Part shown: one piece after another, positions 7,970 to 16,756 of the stretch
How the letters are laid out: every line of letters starts with the position of its first letter
Position numbering within the stretch: position 1 is the first letter of the stretch
Assembly (NCBI GenBank): GCA_016283095.1
Contig: JAEEMG010000040.1
Location: 1 to 37,764, forward strand
DNA: 37,764 bases
From: Paludibacteraceae bacterium
Lineage (GTDB): Bacteria; Bacteroidota; Bacteroidia; Bacteroidales; Paludibacteraceae
Reading direction: 5' to 3'
Program-made: the position numbers and the translations under genes
The notes under the pieces: generated by a model
Told to the model about the DNA's origin: nothing
Database searches by the model: none
Seen by the model: only the letters and a program-made list of their open reading frames with translations

Positions 7970-7977
7970 TATTTTTG
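7970..7977 (+). promoter_or_regulatory. -7 element of the small exported protein gene
   Basis: TATTTTTG matches TAnnTTTG; a TTG at 7945-7947 lies 22 bp upstream. The predicted start near 7983 supports ATG 7994 as start codon over ATG 7982. Confidence 0.5.
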
Positions 7978-7993
7978 TCGCATGATTGAAAAA

Positions 7994-8419
7994 ATGAGAC
8001 ATATTTTATTTTTTATATTGCTTTTGTGTGCGACGTTGAATTTGTCCGCACAGTCTAATATCTCCGAGTATTCTCTGCGTGAAGTTTACAAAAAAGGGGA
8101 TGCCACTCTCATTCGTGCGACGAAAGAGAATGAGGAGAAATATGTGATAAAGATACAGCAGAGTAAAGTGAAGGCTATGTATGTGGCTCTTGGCACTAAG
8201 GGTGACGCGGTGATCACTCTGCAGAACTTTATTGACAGACCGAAAGAGTACAGAATGCTGTATAAATTGGAAAATCCGTCCAATAATGCGGCTGGATATT
8301 TTCTCAAGCACTCCAATGCTTCCACGCTCGTCAGATTCTATGAAGGGCTGGATCTCAATAATTACGGTGTGATTTCATTGAGACATTTGAAGAAAATCGT
8401 GGATTTTTTGAAGGAATAA
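7994..8419 (+). CDS. Small exported protein of unknown function
   Basis: A 141-residue protein with a clear signal peptide (MRHILFFILLLCATLNLSAQ, cleavage near SAQ-S). The mature part is about 120 residues, rich in Lys and Glu, with alternating strand-like segments (KYVIKIQQSKVKAMYVALG, VITLQNFI) and a C-terminal helix ending KKIVDFLKE. I do not recognise a family. It should be periplasmic or secreted; no lipobox Cys or T9SS domain is present. It is one of only three protein genes here on the plus strand and is convergent with the following gene. Confidence 0.75.
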   Translation: MRHILFFILLLCATLNLSAQSNISEYSLREVYKKGDATLIRATKENEEKYVIKIQQSKVKAMYVALGTKGDAVITLQNFIDRPKEYRMLYKLENPSNNAAGYFLKHSNASTLVRFYEGLDLNNYGVISLRHLKKIVDFLKE

Positions 8420-8428
8420 TGTCCCAAA

Positions 8429-8458
8429 CTGACGTCTGAGATTCGTCAGCCTTGTTTT
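8429..8458 (+). terminator. Possible terminator between convergent genes
   Basis: CTGACG-N9-CGTCAG, followed by CCTTGTTTTCC. The stem is only 6 bp and the T-tract is interrupted. Confidence 0.4.
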
Positions 8459-8463
8459 CCCGG

Positions 8464-9447
8464 TTATCGTTTTTGTGCGGTCCCTCTCAGATAATCCAAA
8501 ATCTTGAATGTTTTGCTATAGTATTTGTGGACGTGGATGAAAGGCACGAGTTCAGCCCCGAATTCACGGTGTGAAGAGCCGATACCTTGGTTCATACTGC
8601 CTTCGAAATCAAAACCTTTGGTCTTGTCTTTCAAGAATTCCAAAGTGTCCCAGATCATCAGCGACGGGGCTCCTTCGTTTTTTCTGTTCTGGTCGATTCC
8701 TGTCCAGATATAGTAGGCCCATTCTGAATCCCACACTAAGAAGAATGCCGACAGCAACGTTCCTTCTGTGTCTCGTGTGCTGACAATGGTGCCTTGTCCG
8801 GCCTTTTTAGCCTCTTCGATAATATGCTTGCAGTCCCATTTGTCGAGCAGATCATCCATTCCTCGCTCTTTATATGTGCGACGGTGAAAATCCAGGAATT
8901 CGTCGGTAGGCATGTCGAATGTTGTCGACAATCCGTTCTTTTGCGCTTTGCGTATATGCTTTTGCTTTGACTTGCAGAATCTTGCAAACAGTTCATCCGC
9001 ATCTCCAATGTTAGGAAGACGGTAGGTGTATCGAGTGTATTGTTTGTAGCCAGCCCAGTGAAATGGCAGGTGGTGGGTTATACGTGGTGAAAAATTCTGC
9101 CAGAACATGTCTGCCCCCAACGTCTCCAATTGAGATATGATTTCATTGAACGCTTTCTCCTCAAACATCAGTTTCTCATAGTTCGACAGTTGTCCTGAAT
9201 CGGATGGGGTAGGATAGAAGATGAACGGTCCTGTGTGTTGGCAGAACTCATGTTGGGAGATCAGGGTGAATCCAAATTTTTTATATATGGCATAAGGCAT
9301 CGTAGCGACGACGTTGTTGGTTTTGTCACGTATGATCAGCACGTCCCAATTGTCGCCGTTGCTCGCGTTCATCCACCAGTATTGCGAGAACACTGGTATT
9401 TCCGGATGCTGTCTGCATATCTCTTTGTATTCTTCCTTATTGCTCAT
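8464..9447 (-). CDS. FemAB/GNAT-fold acyltransferase (BioF2-like acetyltransferase)
   Basis: A 327-residue protein. The central segment (ELFARFCKSKQKHIRKAQKNG) and the later DFHRRTYKERGMDDLL, LLSAFFLVWDSEWAYYIWTG and GAPSLMIWDTLEFLKDKTKGFDFEGS segments match the acetyltransf_6/FemAB-like GNAT fold, in which two GNAT-like halves transfer an acyl or aminoacyl group. FGAELVPFIHVHKYYSK near the end is typical of Bacteroidales members. The substrate is unknown; cell-envelope or surface-glycan modification is plausible. ATG 9447 (MSNKEEYKE) is chosen because farther upstream Met codons lie in a 7-bp-periodic leader and there is a promoter at 9516-9523. Confidence 0.75.
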   Translation of the reverse strand: MSNKEEYKEICRQHPEIPVFSQYWWMNASNGDNWDVLIIRDKTNNVVATMPYAIYKKFGFTLISQHEFCQHTGPFIFYPTPSDSGQLSNYEKLMFEEKAFNEIISQLETLGADMFWQNFSPRITHHLPFHWAGYKQYTRYTYRLPNIGDADELFARFCKSKQKHIRKAQKNGLSTTFDMPTDEFLDFHRRTYKERGMDDLLDKWDCKHIIEEAKKAGQGTIVSTRDTEGTLLSAFFLVWDSEWAYYIWTGIDQNRKNEGAPSLMIWDTLEFLKDKTKGFDFEGSMNQGIGSSHREFGAELVPFIHVHKYYSKTFKILDYLRGTAQKR

Positions 9448-9482
9448 ATTCCTTTTTTTGTGAGACGAAGGTCCTCTTTCAA

Positions 9483-9503
9483 TTCTCAACTTCCAACTCT
9501 CAA
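9483..9503. repeat. 7-bp-periodic leader repeat
   Basis: Three imperfect units TTCTCAA, CTTCCAA and CTCTCAA with 7-bp spacing, in the 5' leader of the FemAB-like gene. Confidence 0.6.
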
Positions 9504-9515
9504 CTATTGATAGTA

Positions 9516-9523
9516 CAAATATA
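9516..9523 (-). promoter_or_regulatory. -7 element of the FemAB-like gene
   Basis: TATATTTG on the minus strand, placing transcription start near 9509 and giving a leader of about 60 nt that contains the 7-bp-periodic repeat. Confidence 0.5.
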
Positions 9524-9526
9524 AAG

Positions 9527-9559
9527 AAAAAGAAAGGAACGCAAAAGATATTGCGTTCC
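9527..9559 (-). terminator. Terminator of the GH9 cellulase gene
   Basis: Perfect 9-bp stem GGAACGCAA/TTGCGTTCC with a 6-nt loop, followed on the minus strand by TTTCTTTTTCTTT. Confidence 0.85.
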
Positions 9560-9602
9560 CTCCTTTGGTATTTAATGCAAAAAGCGTTTTGTTTTTACAA
9601 TC

Positions 9603-12581
9603 TTATTTCTTGACAATCAATCTGAATGCCTGTCTTGACGACTCTGTGTTTACAATCACAGTGTAGATTCCGTTAGCAAGACGTGCTATGTCAACACTGT
9701 TTGCTCCGTCAGATGCAATCTGCTCAGTCAAAACAAGTTTGCCGTCTATGCTCATAATCTGAACGGAAGCATTCACGTCTCCATTAAGAAGCTCAACGAA
9801 CAGAACGTCAGATGCAGGGTTTGGATACAAGTTGCATACATTTTCGTTAGCATCGATTATGTTTGTTGCAGAATCATGACTGTATTTTCCGTGAACCACA
9901 GCTCTCGCACAACCTGAACCTGCCTGGATTTGCCAGTTGATCATCGCAGGGAATGGCTTGTTTTTCGCCTCTCCCTTATCACATCCAGTAAACTCGATCA
10001 CATCGCCGTTGTTTGCGAATGTGTTGTAGTCTTTACCGTTAGCATAGAATGGGATTGATCCGTTGACTGGTTTAGCAGATAATGAATAATCACCCTTTTC
10101 TGAAATCTCGATTGGGTTGCTCAATGTGATTGTGTACCAACCTGGGTTCTGCAAATCGATTGAATCAGAGGCGATCTTCTGCTCCTTATCATTATGAGTA
10201 AGTGTGAATGTTATTGATTGGCTACCTTTAGTGTGGATAGCTGACAAATAAACAGAAACACCTGTGATCATGAATGGCTTGTGTGCTGTGAACAAGGCTG
10301 CTGTTTCTCCCCAATCCGAAGTTCCCAAAGATGCGAATGTCTTTTCGTCCGGACCAGCTACGAATGAACTGCTGCCTGCATCCTGCACGTAAACGACAAT
10401 GTCTTTGTCGATTGTGGTTGTGTATGATTTGCCAGATCCAAGAAGAGTACCTCCCTCTGCCTTGTCATACCACTCAAAATCACCGTCGCCTTCAGCAGTG
10501 AATGTGATTTTTCCATCGTTGCTAGACTTTGCGTCAGCCACAACTGGAAGATTTGATGTGATTTCTGTCTCGACTTTCTTGCTTCCACATCTTGTCACAG
10601 ATATCTTACAAGTGTACATACCAGCCTTGGTTGCTGTGTATGTAGAAGAATTAGCACCTTCTATATCATCTCCGTCAACACCCCATTGGTATGAGACGCC
10701 CTTGACGTCTACAGTAGCGTCCAATGTGATAGTCGCAGGATTACACAACATTCCGCTTTCAAGATGTACATCTGGTAGCTCGTCTAGGATTGTGACACTT
10801 GCTGAAGTCTCCCAGTCTCCGGCTGAATCAACAACACAAGTGTAAACGCCTGCTTCTGTGATTTCGTAAGTAGAAGATTTTGTGTCTGATGCCAATTGCT
10901 TTCCGTCTTTCGACCAAGTGAAAGTCTTCTTTCCGTCAGCAGGAATCTTGCTGTCGAGCACAAGCGAACTCTCTCCACAGATAGAGCGGTCAGGACCAAG
11001 TGCTGGAGATGGATGTCCGAACCTATTGATGTCGACTGGAGAAAGCACAGAGTTGATATAACCTAGTGCACCTACCAAACCGGCATTGTAGTCGATACCA
11101 CCTTCAGAAGAGGTGTATGTTTTCTCGTTGTCGGAATAAGTTTCAGCGTTCATTGATCCTCCGACAAGGTATCCTAACTGTACATACTTGTATGACGCAT
11201 CCAATTTAGGAAGAGCGTTTTCATCGTTATTGTCTACTCGATAGAAGTTTCTGTGGTGAGGATAGAGAGGAAATTTGTCTCCCAATCCAACTACGAAAGA
11301 ATAGTTACGGCTGTTTTTTCCGAGGATGTAGTCTATTGTTTCCGCTGTATATGGGTTTAATTTTGTGTCTCCTTTCAATTTGTTATACAAACCATGAACG
11401 AAAGCTTGGTTGGCAGGGAAACGTAAAACTCCCCATGCCGCAGAAACCGCTTTATTAAGGAAGTATCCTGAAGCTGGCTTGTACATCTGGTTGATGTAGA
11501 AGTCGAGTGCGGTCATTGCATTTTCCCCATATTTAGTCTTGTCTCCGAAAGTTGCGATCAGATAACAAGCCAAATCTTCTGTGTTGTTGTAACAAAGACT
11601 ATAGTTGTAGTTATAGCCTTCTTCTGTTGTCATCCAGTCGCAACAAGCTTCTGCCGCCTTCAAATATTGCTCATCGTTGGTCGCACGGTAAAGCTCAGAG
11701 TAGAATATAATCTCATCTGTTATGTATTTGGGCTTTGGACCATAGAATCCACAGTTGTTTAGATTGCCTTTTGATGTGCCTGTAACATAAGCGTATGCTA
11801 CTTTTGCTTTTTCCAGACATTGAGCTGCGTAAGCAGGGTCAAATTTCTTGTAGACTCTTGCCATTGTAGCTAAAGCGGCTCCACCTAAACATGCCATTGA
11901 TGTCTCACCGCCATTGGCAACTTCAAAATGTCGAGGTCCATCTGCCTCTCCTCCTTGTGCTCTAGAAAGAGTTGACTTTGTAGGAGACGTACACCAAACT
12001 TCATGGTCCGGACCACCGTCGCCTTTCTGGAAATAGAATGTCTTGCTGTCGCGGAATGCCTTAATGATGAAGTCTGTCGCATATTTTACCTCGTTCAATA
12101 TGTCTGGAATTCCATCTGGCACTCCTTTCTTGCCTTCCCATGTATAATCGCTGGCATTTATATAGCCATGATAATCAAAAGAATAAAGGTCGTCATAACC
12201 TTCTGGAAACTCAGAATAGCCTAACACAAGCATATATGCTGAGTAGAAGAATGTCTGGCCGAATGTCGCAAAGTCTCCACAGTCATACCAGCCTCCTGTC
12301 AAGTCGTAATCACCGTCAGAATCTTTGATAAAAGACTGTCCTTTTACGAATGCCCCTAAGTTGCCTTTACAATTTTCAGCAACCTGTGTAGGCTCGTAGT
12401 CGGCAATCAGCCAATTGGGTCCGACACCTGAACGCTGAGCACCGTAGAATCGACCTGTCATCCAAAGTGCTTTTTGGTAATATTCCTTTTCGAACGATTG
12501 TGCGGAGATAGTGCTGACCGACGATAAAGCCAGTCCTGCTACTACCGCTTTTACCGCAATTGATGAGTATATCTTCTTCAT
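9603..12581 (-). CDS. GH9 family cellulase with Ig-like modules and T9SS sorting domain
   Basis: A 992-residue exported endoglucanase-type glycoside hydrolase. The signal peptide is residues 1-27 (ending SAQ). The GH9 (alpha/alpha)6 catalytic domain covers about 30-520. It contains GGWYDCGDF with Asp100 and Asp103 as the catalytic-base pair (the usual DAGD is DCGD here), PHHRN at 441-445 and the C-terminal EGGIDYNAG, in which Glu493 is the expected acid. Two Ig-like repeats follow (each with GVYTC or GMYTC), then a beta-rich region and a C-terminal sorting domain starting YPNPASDVLF and ending RQAFRLIVKK. It should be exported by Sec and the T9SS and should attack beta-1,4-glucans at the cell surface. 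It lies 78 bp downstream of rpiB with no clear promoter or terminator between them, so read-through from rpiB is possible. Confidence 0.93.
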   Translation of the reverse strand: MKKIYSSIAVKAVVAGLALSSVSTISAQSFEKEYYQKALWMTGRFYGAQRSGVGPNWLIADYEPTQVAENCKGNLGAFVKGQSFIKDSDGDYDLTGGWYDCGDFATFGQTFFYSAYMLVLGYSEFPEGYDDLYSFDYHGYINASDYTWEGKKGVPDGIPDILNEVKYATDFIIKAFRDSKTFYFQKGDGGPDHEVWCTSPTKSTLSRAQGGEADGPRHFEVANGGETSMACLGGAALATMARVYKKFDPAYAAQCLEKAKVAYAYVTGTSKGNLNNCGFYGPKPKYITDEIIFYSELYRATNDEQYLKAAEACCDWMTTEEGYNYNYSLCYNNTEDLACYLIATFGDKTKYGENAMTALDFYINQMYKPASGYFLNKAVSAAWGVLRFPANQAFVHGLYNKLKGDTKLNPYTAETIDYILGKNSRNYSFVVGLGDKFPLYPHHRNFYRVDNNDENALPKLDASYKYVQLGYLVGGSMNAETYSDNEKTYTSSEGGIDYNAGLVGALGYINSVLSPVDINRFGHPSPALGPDRSICGESSLVLDSKIPADGKKTFTWSKDGKQLASDTKSSTYEITEAGVYTCVVDSAGDWETSASVTILDELPDVHLESGMLCNPATITLDATVDVKGVSYQWGVDGDDIEGANSSTYTATKAGMYTCKISVTRCGSKKVETEITSNLPVVADAKSSNDGKITFTAEGDGDFEWYDKAEGGTLLGSGKSYTTTIDKDIVVYVQDAGSSSFVAGPDEKTFASLGTSDWGETAALFTAHKPFMITGVSVYLSAIHTKGSQSITFTLTHNDKEQKIASDSIDLQNPGWYTITLSNPIEISEKGDYSLSAKPVNGSIPFYANGKDYNTFANNGDVIEFTGCDKGEAKNKPFPAMINWQIQAGSGCARAVVHGKYSHDSATNIIDANENVCNLYPNPASDVLFVELLNGDVNASVQIMSIDGKLVLTEQIASDGANSVDIARLANGIYTVIVNTESSRQAFRLIVKK

Positions 12582-12659
12582 AATCTACCCTATTATAAGT
12601 TATTAATAGTGTTTTTTATTATTGATGTATTGTCAATAGTCTTTTATTTCAAAAGCAGT

Positions 12660-13109
12660 TTATTTCACAGCAATTTTTGCGACACGCTTCTCGTGGCGTC
12701 CTCCTTCGAAGTCTGTTGTAAGGAATATTTTGACGATCTCCAAAGCTTTTTCTTTGCTGATGAAACGGGCTGGCAAACCGACGATGTTTGCATTGTTGTG
12801 CTGACGTGCAAGTGATGCGATTTCTGTTTCCCATGAAAGCGCGCATCTCACACCCTGATGCTTGTTGCAAGTCATCGATATGCCGTTGGCGCTACCACAG
12901 ATTGCGATTCCAAGGTCTACCTCTCCTTTCTCCACTGATTCTGCAAGCGGATGGGCATAGTCGGGATAGTCACAGCTATCGTTTGTGTCCGTACCGAAAT
13001 TCTTGATGTCAGCGACAAGTGGAGTCAGTTGCTCTACCAAGTATTTTTTCAAATCTGTACCAGCGTGGTCGTTTGCAATACCTATTTTCAATTCACTCAA
13101 ATTCTTCAT
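12660..13109 (-). CDS. rpiB: Ribose-5-phosphate isomerase B
   Basis: A 149-residue RpiB/LacAB-family enzyme of the pentose phosphate pathway that interconverts ribose-5-phosphate and ribulose-5-phosphate. Visible motifs are ANDHAG (12-17), SCDYPDYAH (45-53), CGSANG with active-site Cys71, RQHNNANIVGLPARF (102-116) and GGRHEKRV near the end, all in the family order. The length is normal. Three 18-bp repeats upstream each carry a -7 promoter element, an unusual promoter arrangement. Confidence 0.93.
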   Translation of the reverse strand: MKNLSELKIGIANDHAGTDLKKYLVEQLTPLVADIKNFGTDTNDSCDYPDYAHPLAESVEKGEVDLGIAICGSANGISMTCNKHQGVRCALSWETEIASLARQHNNANIVGLPARFISKEKALEIVKIFLTTDFEGGRHEKRVAKIAVK

Positions 13110-13152
13110 GTTCTTATTAAGTATGAATTTGTTTTAGCTTTTTTCCTTCTAG

Positions 13153-13206
13153 CTAAGTGCACAAATATAGTCTAGTGTACAAATCTAGTTGAGTGTACAA
13201 ATATAG
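13153..13206 (-). repeat. Three 18-bp tandem repeats carrying promoter -7 elements
   Basis: Units at 13153-13170, 13171-13188 and 13189-13206. On the minus strand they contain TATATTTG, TAGATTTG and TATATTTG, each a perfect TAnnTTTG, followed by TRCACT. They lie 44-97 bp upstream of rpiB. Confidence 0.9.
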
Positions 13207-13229
13207 ATATGAAATTCAAGTTACGCAAA
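13198..13229 (-). promoter_or_regulatory. Main candidate promoter of rpiB
   Basis: TTTG (13226-13229), a 20-bp spacer and TATATTTG (13198-13205) on the minus strand. Only this outermost repeat has a well-spaced -33 box. Confidence 0.6.
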
Positions 13230-13290
13230 TAAAAACAATGATTTTTAGGTGATTGACTAATAGATTGAAATATTACGACGGCATACATTA

Positions 13291-15438
13291 TCATTTATCC
13301 AACGACAATGCCACTCTGTTCAACTTCAAGTCAACCTCTTTCACAATCACGTTTAATCGCTGTCCCACAGACACTATCGTCTGCAAGTCGACGTTGCGTT
13401 GTCTTGTGAATTCGGAGACGTGTACCAATCCGTCACGATGCACTCCGATGTTGACGAATGCACCAAAGTTTGTGATGTTGGTGACGATGCCTTCCATTCT
13501 CATTCCGATCTCAAGGTCGGTCACCTCTTTCACATTCTGTCGGAATGCCAATGGCTTGATCTTTTCTCTCACGTCTCTTCCCGGCTTGTCCAACTCTTTC
13601 ATTATGTCTTGCAGTGTAGGCAATCCGATTTTTGCGTCGACGTATTTGTTCAGATCGATGGAATCTCTCACCTGTTTGTTGGCGATCAGTTCCTCCACCG
13701 TCACTTTATAATCTTTTGCCATTTTCTTCACCACAGAGTAGCTTTCCGGGTGGACTGCTGTATTGTCGAGTGGGTTCTTTTGTCCGCGTATACGCAGGAA
13801 TCCCGCACACTGCTCGAATGATTTGGCTCCAAGTTTTGGAACTTTCTTCAGTTCATCTCTCGACGTGAATGCTCCGTTCTCATTTCTGTAAGCGATGATG
13901 TTTTCTGCTAGTTTCGGACCGACTCCAGACACATAAGTTAACAGATGCTTGCTGGCTGTGTTAAGGTTCACACCTACATGGTTTACAGCACTTTCCACAA
14001 CTCTGTCGAGTGCTTCCTTCAACATCTTCTGGTCGACGTCGTGTTGATACTGTCCTACACCGATGCTCTTTGGGTCAATCTTTACAAGTTCAGCCAATGG
14101 GTCTTGCAGTCTTCGTCCGATAGACACCGCTCCACGCACTGTGATGTCGTAGTCGGGAAACTCCTCTCTCGCCACTTCACTTGCTGAATAGATGCTGGCT
14201 CCGCTCTCATTCACAATGTAGACTTCGACATCGGTGAGTTTGGAATCTTCCAAGGCTTTCTCCACAGCTTCGTGCGTCTCTCTGCTCGCAGTACCGTCGC
14301 CGATAGCTATCGCTCCACATTTATATTTCTTAAGCAGAGTCACCAGTTTGTCCTGCTCCTTAGGTAGATCAGCACCACCACGAGAAAGAAACAACACCGT
14401 GTGAGTCAGTAATTTGCCTTGTTTGTCAAGACATACAACTTTGCATCCAGTGCGGAAACCAGGGTCGATGGCAAGCACTGCCACTTCTCCCAAAGGCGAC
14501 GCGAGCAATACCTGCTTCACGTTTTTGGCAAACACGTCAATAGCCTCTTCGTCGGCTTTCGTTTTGCTGGAATCGGCGAATTCAGTCTCAATTGCAGGAC
14601 GAGCATAATCTTTGTATGCCGTTTTCACCGCAGATTTCACAAGTGATGAACTTTCGGAATTGCCGTGTACGAAAAGATTTCCGATATTGTCGAGACACCA
14701 GTCGTCGTCACATTTCAATGACACTTTCAGCATTCCCTCTTTTTCTCCTCGGCGCATTGCGAGAAGACGGTGAGACGGACATCTTGACAATGGTTCGGAA
14801 TGAGAGAAATAGGTGTGGTATTGTCCAGCCTCGTCCTCTTTGCTTTTCACCACCTCACTTTGTATGGATCCGTTGCGACGGTAGGAACTGCGGATGCGTG
14901 ATCGTGTGCGTGAATCTTCGCTGATCCACTCAGTGATGATGTCCAAGGCTCCTTGCACCGCTTCGTCGGCTGATATATCGATACGGTTCTTTCTGCAATA
15001 ATCGTCTGCCAATTCATCACTGTCGGAACGGGAATTCTGCGACATGATCATTTTTGCGAGACCTTCAAGTCCCAGCAGACGTGCTTTCTCCGCTTTCGTG
15101 CGTTTCTTCGGTTTGTATGGCAGATAGATGTCTTCCAATTCAGAGAGTGACGAAGCTTTTTCCAACGCATGTTTGATCTCCGAGGTCAGTTTACCCTGTT
15201 CGTCAATGCTCTTTATGATTGCGTTGCGACGTTCGTCCACAGCGATTATCTGGTTCTGCAGTTTGATGATGCTCTCCACAGTTGTCTCATCCATACCTCC
15301 CGTCATCTCCTTACGGTAACGGCAGATGAAAGGGATCGTGCATTTGTCTGCAAGAAGAGACAGTACGTTAGCCACCTTGTCGGCAGGCAAAGAGAGTTCA
15401 GATGCGATTGATGCTGCTATATCTTTTTCGTTTATCAT
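13291..15438 (-). CDS. tex: Tex family transcription accessory / RNA-binding protein
   Basis: A 715-residue cytoplasmic nucleic-acid-binding protein. The N-terminal helical Tex domain includes PFICRYRKEMTGGMDE. The YqgF-like RNase-H-fold domain starts at VLAIDPGFRTGCKVVCLD (about residues 322-339). A helix-hairpin-helix pair is seen in LLTYVSGVGPKLAENIIAYR and LKKVPKLGAKSFEQCAGF, and an S1 RNA-binding domain near the C-terminus begins GMRMEGIVTNITNFGAFVNI. The domain order and length are those of Tex/YhgF. The product is thought to influence transcription and RNA handling. The gene stands alone between the ATPase gene and rpiB, all on the minus strand. Confidence 0.93.
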   Translation of the reverse strand: MINEKDIAASIASELSLPADKVANVLSLLADKCTIPFICRYRKEMTGGMDETTVESIIKLQNQIIAVDERRNAIIKSIDEQGKLTSEIKHALEKASSLSELEDIYLPYKPKKRTKAEKARLLGLEGLAKMIMSQNSRSDSDELADDYCRKNRIDISADEAVQGALDIITEWISEDSRTRSRIRSSYRRNGSIQSEVVKSKEDEAGQYHTYFSHSEPLSRCPSHRLLAMRRGEKEGMLKVSLKCDDDWCLDNIGNLFVHGNSESSSLVKSAVKTAYKDYARPAIETEFADSSKTKADEEAIDVFAKNVKQVLLASPLGEVAVLAIDPGFRTGCKVVCLDKQGKLLTHTVLFLSRGGADLPKEQDKLVTLLKKYKCGAIAIGDGTASRETHEAVEKALEDSKLTDVEVYIVNESGASIYSASEVAREEFPDYDITVRGAVSIGRRLQDPLAELVKIDPKSIGVGQYQHDVDQKMLKEALDRVVESAVNHVGVNLNTASKHLLTYVSGVGPKLAENIIAYRNENGAFTSRDELKKVPKLGAKSFEQCAGFLRIRGQKNPLDNTAVHPESYSVVKKMAKDYKVTVEELIANKQVRDSIDLNKYVDAKIGLPTLQDIMKELDKPGRDVREKIKPLAFRQNVKEVTDLEIGMRMEGIVTNITNFGAFVNIGVHRDGLVHVSEFTRQRNVDLQTIVSVGQRLNVIVKEVDLKLNRVALSLDK

Positions 15439-15467
15439 ATTGTATGTTCAATTTTTCATTTGAATTG

Positions 15468-15492
15468 TAGACGGGGAGTAGGACCTCGTCTA
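15468..15492. other. Hairpin in the tex/ATPase gap
   Basis: TAGACGGGG and CCTCGTCTA pair over 9 bp (one G-T) around a 7-nt loop. There is no T-tract on the side that would serve the upstream ATPase gene, so it is a weak terminator candidate or a dispersed hairpin. Confidence 0.55.
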
Positions 15493-15503
15493 GCAAGAGT
15501 TTA

Positions 15504-16715
15504 TTAATAAAGTAATCCGAACAGCCAAAGAGGTATTTTGTTGCCTCTGCCGATTTCAGTATCGTCGACTGCAAGATAACTGTCAGGCATGTCTTTTATC
15601 TGATCAAATGTTTTGTTCTTACCTCCCACCTCGAACAGATAATGTTTGTCTACGAGAAAATCACCTGCTTTTGGATAGCAGCAGTCGTGAGCCTCCGACA
15701 GTTGGTTGAAGAAGAATGTCTCACGTATGGTTCCGATTTCTGCGTATGGAGAAAGGGCATACATAAGTGTCGGGTTGTTGACGTAGATCTTGTCTGGACG
15801 TGATAGATTGTCTGAACTTTTTACATTATCGCCCAGAAGGAGAAGAAGACCGCCTCTTTGTAACGCATATAACATTTTCAATCCTTGGTTACGATCAGTT
15901 TCAAGTTCACGGTACAGACTGCTCATGTTGGGCTGTTGTGGAACTCTTTCCGACAGAACCATCAACATCTTTTTTGTTTTTCGGATTGTTGAGAGGTTTA
16001 CATCGTCAATTTTAGCATAGTCGTTTTCTATTATTTGGTTGACGACGGCTTGCAATCTTACGTCTATTCCATTATGGACATCTTTATAAAATGGATAGTA
16101 GCCATATTTCAGATACCTTTTGAACAAAGGGAGGATCGCTGTTTGTGAACATATATTCATCGCGATTTCAATATGGTTGTGCAACAGATCCTCCAATCCT
16201 ACAGCGTCTTGCTTTATGCCTTGCTCAAATTGTAGGAATTCTCTGAAAGAAAGACCTCTCATCTCATACATTGCTTGGCGACGAGAAAGATCTCCTTCTC
16301 CGGCTTGGATCTGAAGCATGGAAGATCCTGTGTAGACGACATTGAGCCCGGGAAAATCATCAGATATATTCTTCAGTAGCGTTTGCCATTTTTCGTAATA
16401 ATGGATTTCATCAATGAAAATGTAAGTGCCTCCATTATTATAGTGAGCTTCCACTACGTCTAATATGTCGTGTGACGCGAAGTAAAGATTGTCAAGTGAG
16501 ATATAGAGCACTTTGTCGAGATCATTGCCTTGGAAAGATTCTTTGATGTGTTGCAAAAGCATAGTCGTTTTTCCACATCCTTTAGGACCTTTTATGCCAA
16601 TAAGGGAGTCCTTCCATTCTATCTTATAATTAAGATAACGGAAGAAATCCATTGGGGTGTTCATCAGCTTGCGGATGAATGTCCTTCTTAGTGATTCTAT
16701 CTCTAACTCTGCCAT
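15504..16715 (-). CDS. AAA family ATPase with DUF4143-like C-terminus
   Basis: A 403-residue cytoplasmic P-loop ATPase. Walker A is GPKGCGKTT (43-51), Walker B YIFIDEIHY (98-106), and a sensor-like segment is YTGSS (128-132), followed by GLSFREFLQFE, which is typical of the AAA_14/DUF4143 group. The C-terminal part (HYLFEVGGKNKTFDQIKDM) resembles the nuclease-like fold of DUF4143 proteins. These are common in Bacteroidales genomes; their role is unresolved, with suggestions including toxin-like or mobile functions. Four palindromes phased at 33 bp lie just upstream, the nearest abutting the -7 box, suggesting repression by a DNA-binding protein. No helix-turn-helix is evident in this protein. 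Confidence 0.8.
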   Translation of the reverse strand: MAELEIESLRRTFIRKLMNTPMDFFRYLNYKIEWKDSLIGIKGPKGCGKTTMLLQHIKESFQGNDLDKVLYISLDNLYFASHDILDVVEAHYNNGGTYIFIDEIHYYEKWQTLLKNISDDFPGLNVVYTGSSMLQIQAGEGDLSRRQAMYEMRGLSFREFLQFEQGIKQDAVGLEDLLHNHIEIAMNICSQTAILPLFKRYLKYGYYPFYKDVHNGIDVRLQAVVNQIIENDYAKIDDVNLSTIRKTKKMLMVLSERVPQQPNMSSLYRELETDRNQGLKMLYALQRGGLLLLLGDNVKSSDNLSRPDKIYVNNPTLMYALSPYAEIGTIRETFFFNQLSEAHDCCYPKAGDFLVDKHYLFEVGGKNKTFDQIKDMPDSYLAVDDTEIGRGNKIPLWLFGLLY

Positions 16716-16746
16716 AACGTCTTCTTTTTATTGTATATCGACGTTA

Positions 16747-16754
16747 CAAAATTA
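16747..16754 (-). promoter_or_regulatory. -7 element of the AAA ATPase gene
   Basis: TAATTTTG on the minus strand gives a transcription start near 16740 and a leader of about 25 nt. Palindrome A begins 3 bp upstream, where the -33/-7 spacer would be. Confidence 0.5.
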
Positions 16755-16756
16755 CA

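Noticed and set aside
15468-15492. Terminator for the AAA ATPase gene
   Set aside because: The hairpin has no following T-tract on the minus strand, so it is listed only as a hairpin.
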